In this document: positions 62,461-64,000 of the stretch, piece after piece
How positions within the stretch are numbered: position 1 is the first letter of the stretch
How the letters are laid out: each line of letters begins with the position of its first letter
Assembly (NCBI GenBank): GCA_023436205.1
Contig: JAEZKC010000044.1
Location: 1-64,000 of the forward strand
Source: Fibrobacterota bacterium
GTDB lineage: Bacteria > Fibrobacterota > Chitinivibrionia > Chitinivibrionales > Chitinispirillaceae
Reading direction: 5' to 3'
Length of the DNA: 64,000 nt
The notes under the pieces: generated by a model
What the model was told of the DNA's origin: nothing
Database searches by the model: none
What the model saw: the letters and a program-made list of their open reading frames with translations, nothing else
Translations under genes and position numbers: made by a program

Positions 62461-64000
62461 ATGCGAAACGGACTTGTTTACTTTCTGACTCTATGCTGTT
62501 TAATGCTGAATTGCTCCATGCCCTCCGGGCCCAACGGCGGGGGAACCAGGACCGGTAATCCTGTTACTATCAGCGGGAAATTGATTGATGAGCAAAACCA
62601 GCCTGTTGCCGGGGCTAAAGTGACTTTGCGCCCCGCAGATTATCTCTGTCCATCTCCTGAAGAACCTGTTTCGCAACCTCAAAAATACACAGTCATATCT
62701 GACAAGGCCGGTTTTTTCAGAATCGATTCTGTCGAGCCCGGAAGGTATGTTGTTGAGTTTAATGACCAGGCCGGATATGCTTCACTAAAGAATCGTACTG
62801 TCTTCGAAAATGATCATATTATTAACTTGGGTGAAGAAATCTTATTGCCTTACGCAACGGTTAAAATCAAAATAAATGATCTTCCCCCAAATACTCAGCT
62901 GTATGCTAGAATCATGGGGACTGAGCATATCGCACCCGTAACTGCCGATTCCTGCTTTATCTTCGATAATCTGCCTTCCGGTACTCTGGTATTTCACATT
63001 TCAGGGAGTAACTCCACCGATACTGTTGAATATCGGTCCAGTGCTTCTGTAAACGCCGGTGCAACTCAAGAAATGGTGATAAGCGGATGGAGCTATGCTG
63101 CAAGTATTTATCTGAACACCTCTTCGAGTGGCGCGACTGTGCTGCACGATGTCCTCAGGTTTCCTCTTTTGCTTCGCCTCGATCAGAGTAAGATCGATTT
63201 CTCATCTGCGCAAGAAACCGATCTGTGGGTATCCAAGTCAGACGGAATACCTCTCGCTTGTCAGATTGAAAAATGGGACAGCGCTGCTCAATCGGTAGAT
63301 GTGTGGGTTTTAATGGACACTGTTTATGGAAACAGTACCGATCAGAGTATAGTCCTTCACTGGGGAAATCCTAATGCCGTTCCTGATATGGCATCTATCG
63401 TATTCGATACTGCCGATGGCTTTCTCGGAGTGTGGCATTTGGCAAGTAATACTCTTGATGCATCGGTTTCGAATGCAGACGGTGGTGGAACAGGTATCTC
63501 TGATACTACCGGTATAATCGGTGAAGCATATTACTTCAACGGAAACAGTCAGATAGAAGTCCCCGGTCTTATGGGTAAACCTTCTGTGCTTACATTGAGT
63601 GCATGGGTAAATCTTGACTCTGCAGATGGAAACGGTTCCGAGGTGATTTCTCTTGGAGATGCAGTTGTGCTGAGAATGGATGATACCCTGGTTGACTTTG
63701 GCACCCAGGGGTCCTACTGCTTTGACTCAGTCTTATTTGCCTCTACTCGTCATGATGAAGTCTTCTCCGGGCGTTTTCTTGAAAAAACCGGATGGCATTA
63801 TGTAGTGTACGTGGTGGATCCAGCAAATTCTGAACAGTTACTCTATATTGATGGAGAACTTGCAGCCTCAAAGCATAACTACACCCCTCTGACTTACTCT
63901 CACCTGGGAGTGAACACTTTTATTGGCAGGCACGGCAACGGCTATTCCGGTTACAGTTTTACGGGAATTATCGATGAAGTGAGAATTTCAGGGGTAAACC
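62461..64000 (+). CDS. Secreted lipoprotein-like DUF2341/LamG protein (partial, runs off window)
   Basis: The frame is open from ATG 62461 (AGGAGG upstream) to the window edge, at least 513 residues. The N-terminus MRNGLVYFLTLCCLMLNCS is an export signal with a Cys that could be lipidated. Residues about 33-130 are a carboxypeptidase-regulatory-like fold (VTISGKLIDEQNQPVAGAKVTL); residues about 215-310 a DUF2341 domain (FPLLLRLDQSKIDFSSAQ, DLWVSKSDGIPLACQIEKWD); and from about 320 a LamG/concanavalin-like domain (GFLGVWHLASNTLDAS, GKPSVLTLSAWVNLDS, IIDEVRISG). Probably a surface carbohydrate-binding lipoprotein, controlled with or by the TIGR02147 gene just upstream. Confidence 0.85.
   Translation, partial: MRNGLVYFLTLCCLMLNCSMPSGPNGGGTRTGNPVTISGKLIDEQNQPVAGAKVTLRPADYLCPSPEEPVSQPQKYTVISDKAGFFRIDSVEPGRYVVEFNDQAGYASLKNRTVFENDHIINLGEEILLPYATVKIKINDLPPNTQLYARIMGTEHIAPVTADSCFIFDNLPSGTLVFHISGSNSTDTVEYRSSASVNAGATQEMVISGWSYAASIYLNTSSSGATVLHDVLRFPLLLRLDQSKIDFSSAQETDLWVSKSDGIPLACQIEKWDSAAQSVDVWVLMDTVYGNSTDQSIVLHWGNPNAVPDMASIVFDTADGFLGVWHLASNTLDASVSNADGGGTGISDTTGIIGEAYYFNGNSQIEVPGLMGKPSVLTLSAWVNLDSADGNGSEVISLGDAVVLRMDDTLVDFGTQGSYCFDSVLFASTRHDEVFSGRFLEKTGWHYVVYVVDPANSEQLLYIDGELAASKHNYTPLTYSHLGVNTFIGRHGNGYSGYSFTGIIDEVRISGVN

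Noticed and set aside
1..64000. CRISPR arrays, tRNA and rRNA genes
   Set aside because: No regularly spaced repeats, no cloverleaf-like sequences with TTCGA arms, and no rRNA-like sequence were recognised on reading.

Overview
The window looks like a chromosomal stretch from an anaerobic, polysaccharide-degrading bacterium of the Fibrobacterota (Chitinispirillum-like) kind. This is inferred from a TIGR02147-type protein, a DUF6055-type metallopeptidase, a secreted family 26 mannanase, FlgD-like C-terminal tails on secreted proteins, and DUF2341/LamG lipoprotein architecture. No rRNA, tRNA or CRISPR array was seen.

Region 1 (1-27.2 kb, all plus strand, many 1-8 base overlaps) is a surface-polysaccharide locus. 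It holds a phosphoglycosyl transferase, a three-gene set for a diacetamido uronic acid type sugar (oxidoreductase, acetyltransferase, aminotransferase), a deacetylase, three glycosyltransferases, a polymerase/ligase, an alpha-toroid protein, a flippase, two paralogous secreted beta-helix proteins and an asparagine-synthase-like enzyme. Without changing strand it continues into hemA-hemL-(PaaK-like ligase)-hemB, then a glycosyltransferase, an FAD amine-oxidase-like protein, a short UbiD-like decarboxylase, a membrane-anchored beta-propeller, UbiX and a hexapeptide acyltransferase. No hemC or hemD lies here.

Region 2 (27.2-36.7 kb) is housekeeping: a VanZ/concanavalin-like protein, RarA fused to a methyltransferase-like domain, an RRM protein, a small secreted protein behind a sigma-54-like promoter, two ABC-F ATPases, and a zinc ribbon-TM2-pilin-like fusion.

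Region 3 (36.7-52.8 kb) is accessory. A truncated copy of the mannanase gene is joined to the tail of a transposon AAA gene and what looks like the transposon right end. Then come AT-rich genes: a secreted caspase/CHAT-like protein split by a one-base frameshift, a second split PepSY-like gene, an unknown secreted protein and a giant (about 2,620 residue) multidomain secreted protein. The intact mannanase closes the region, so a roughly 940-base direct repeat brackets the AT-rich block.

Region 4 (53.0-58.1 kb) is one visibly GC-rich gene encoding a 1,700-residue protein: an N-terminal PD-(D/E)xK-like nuclease, a STAND-type P-loop NTPase and a very long helical C-terminus. It resembles Avs-type single-gene antiphage proteins and is the best candidate for an unusual system here.

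Region 5 (58.8-64 kb) carries a small flagellar rod-like protein, a metallopeptidase with beta-helix repeats, and a TIGR02147 gene followed at once by a DUF2341/LamG lipoprotein cut by the window edge.
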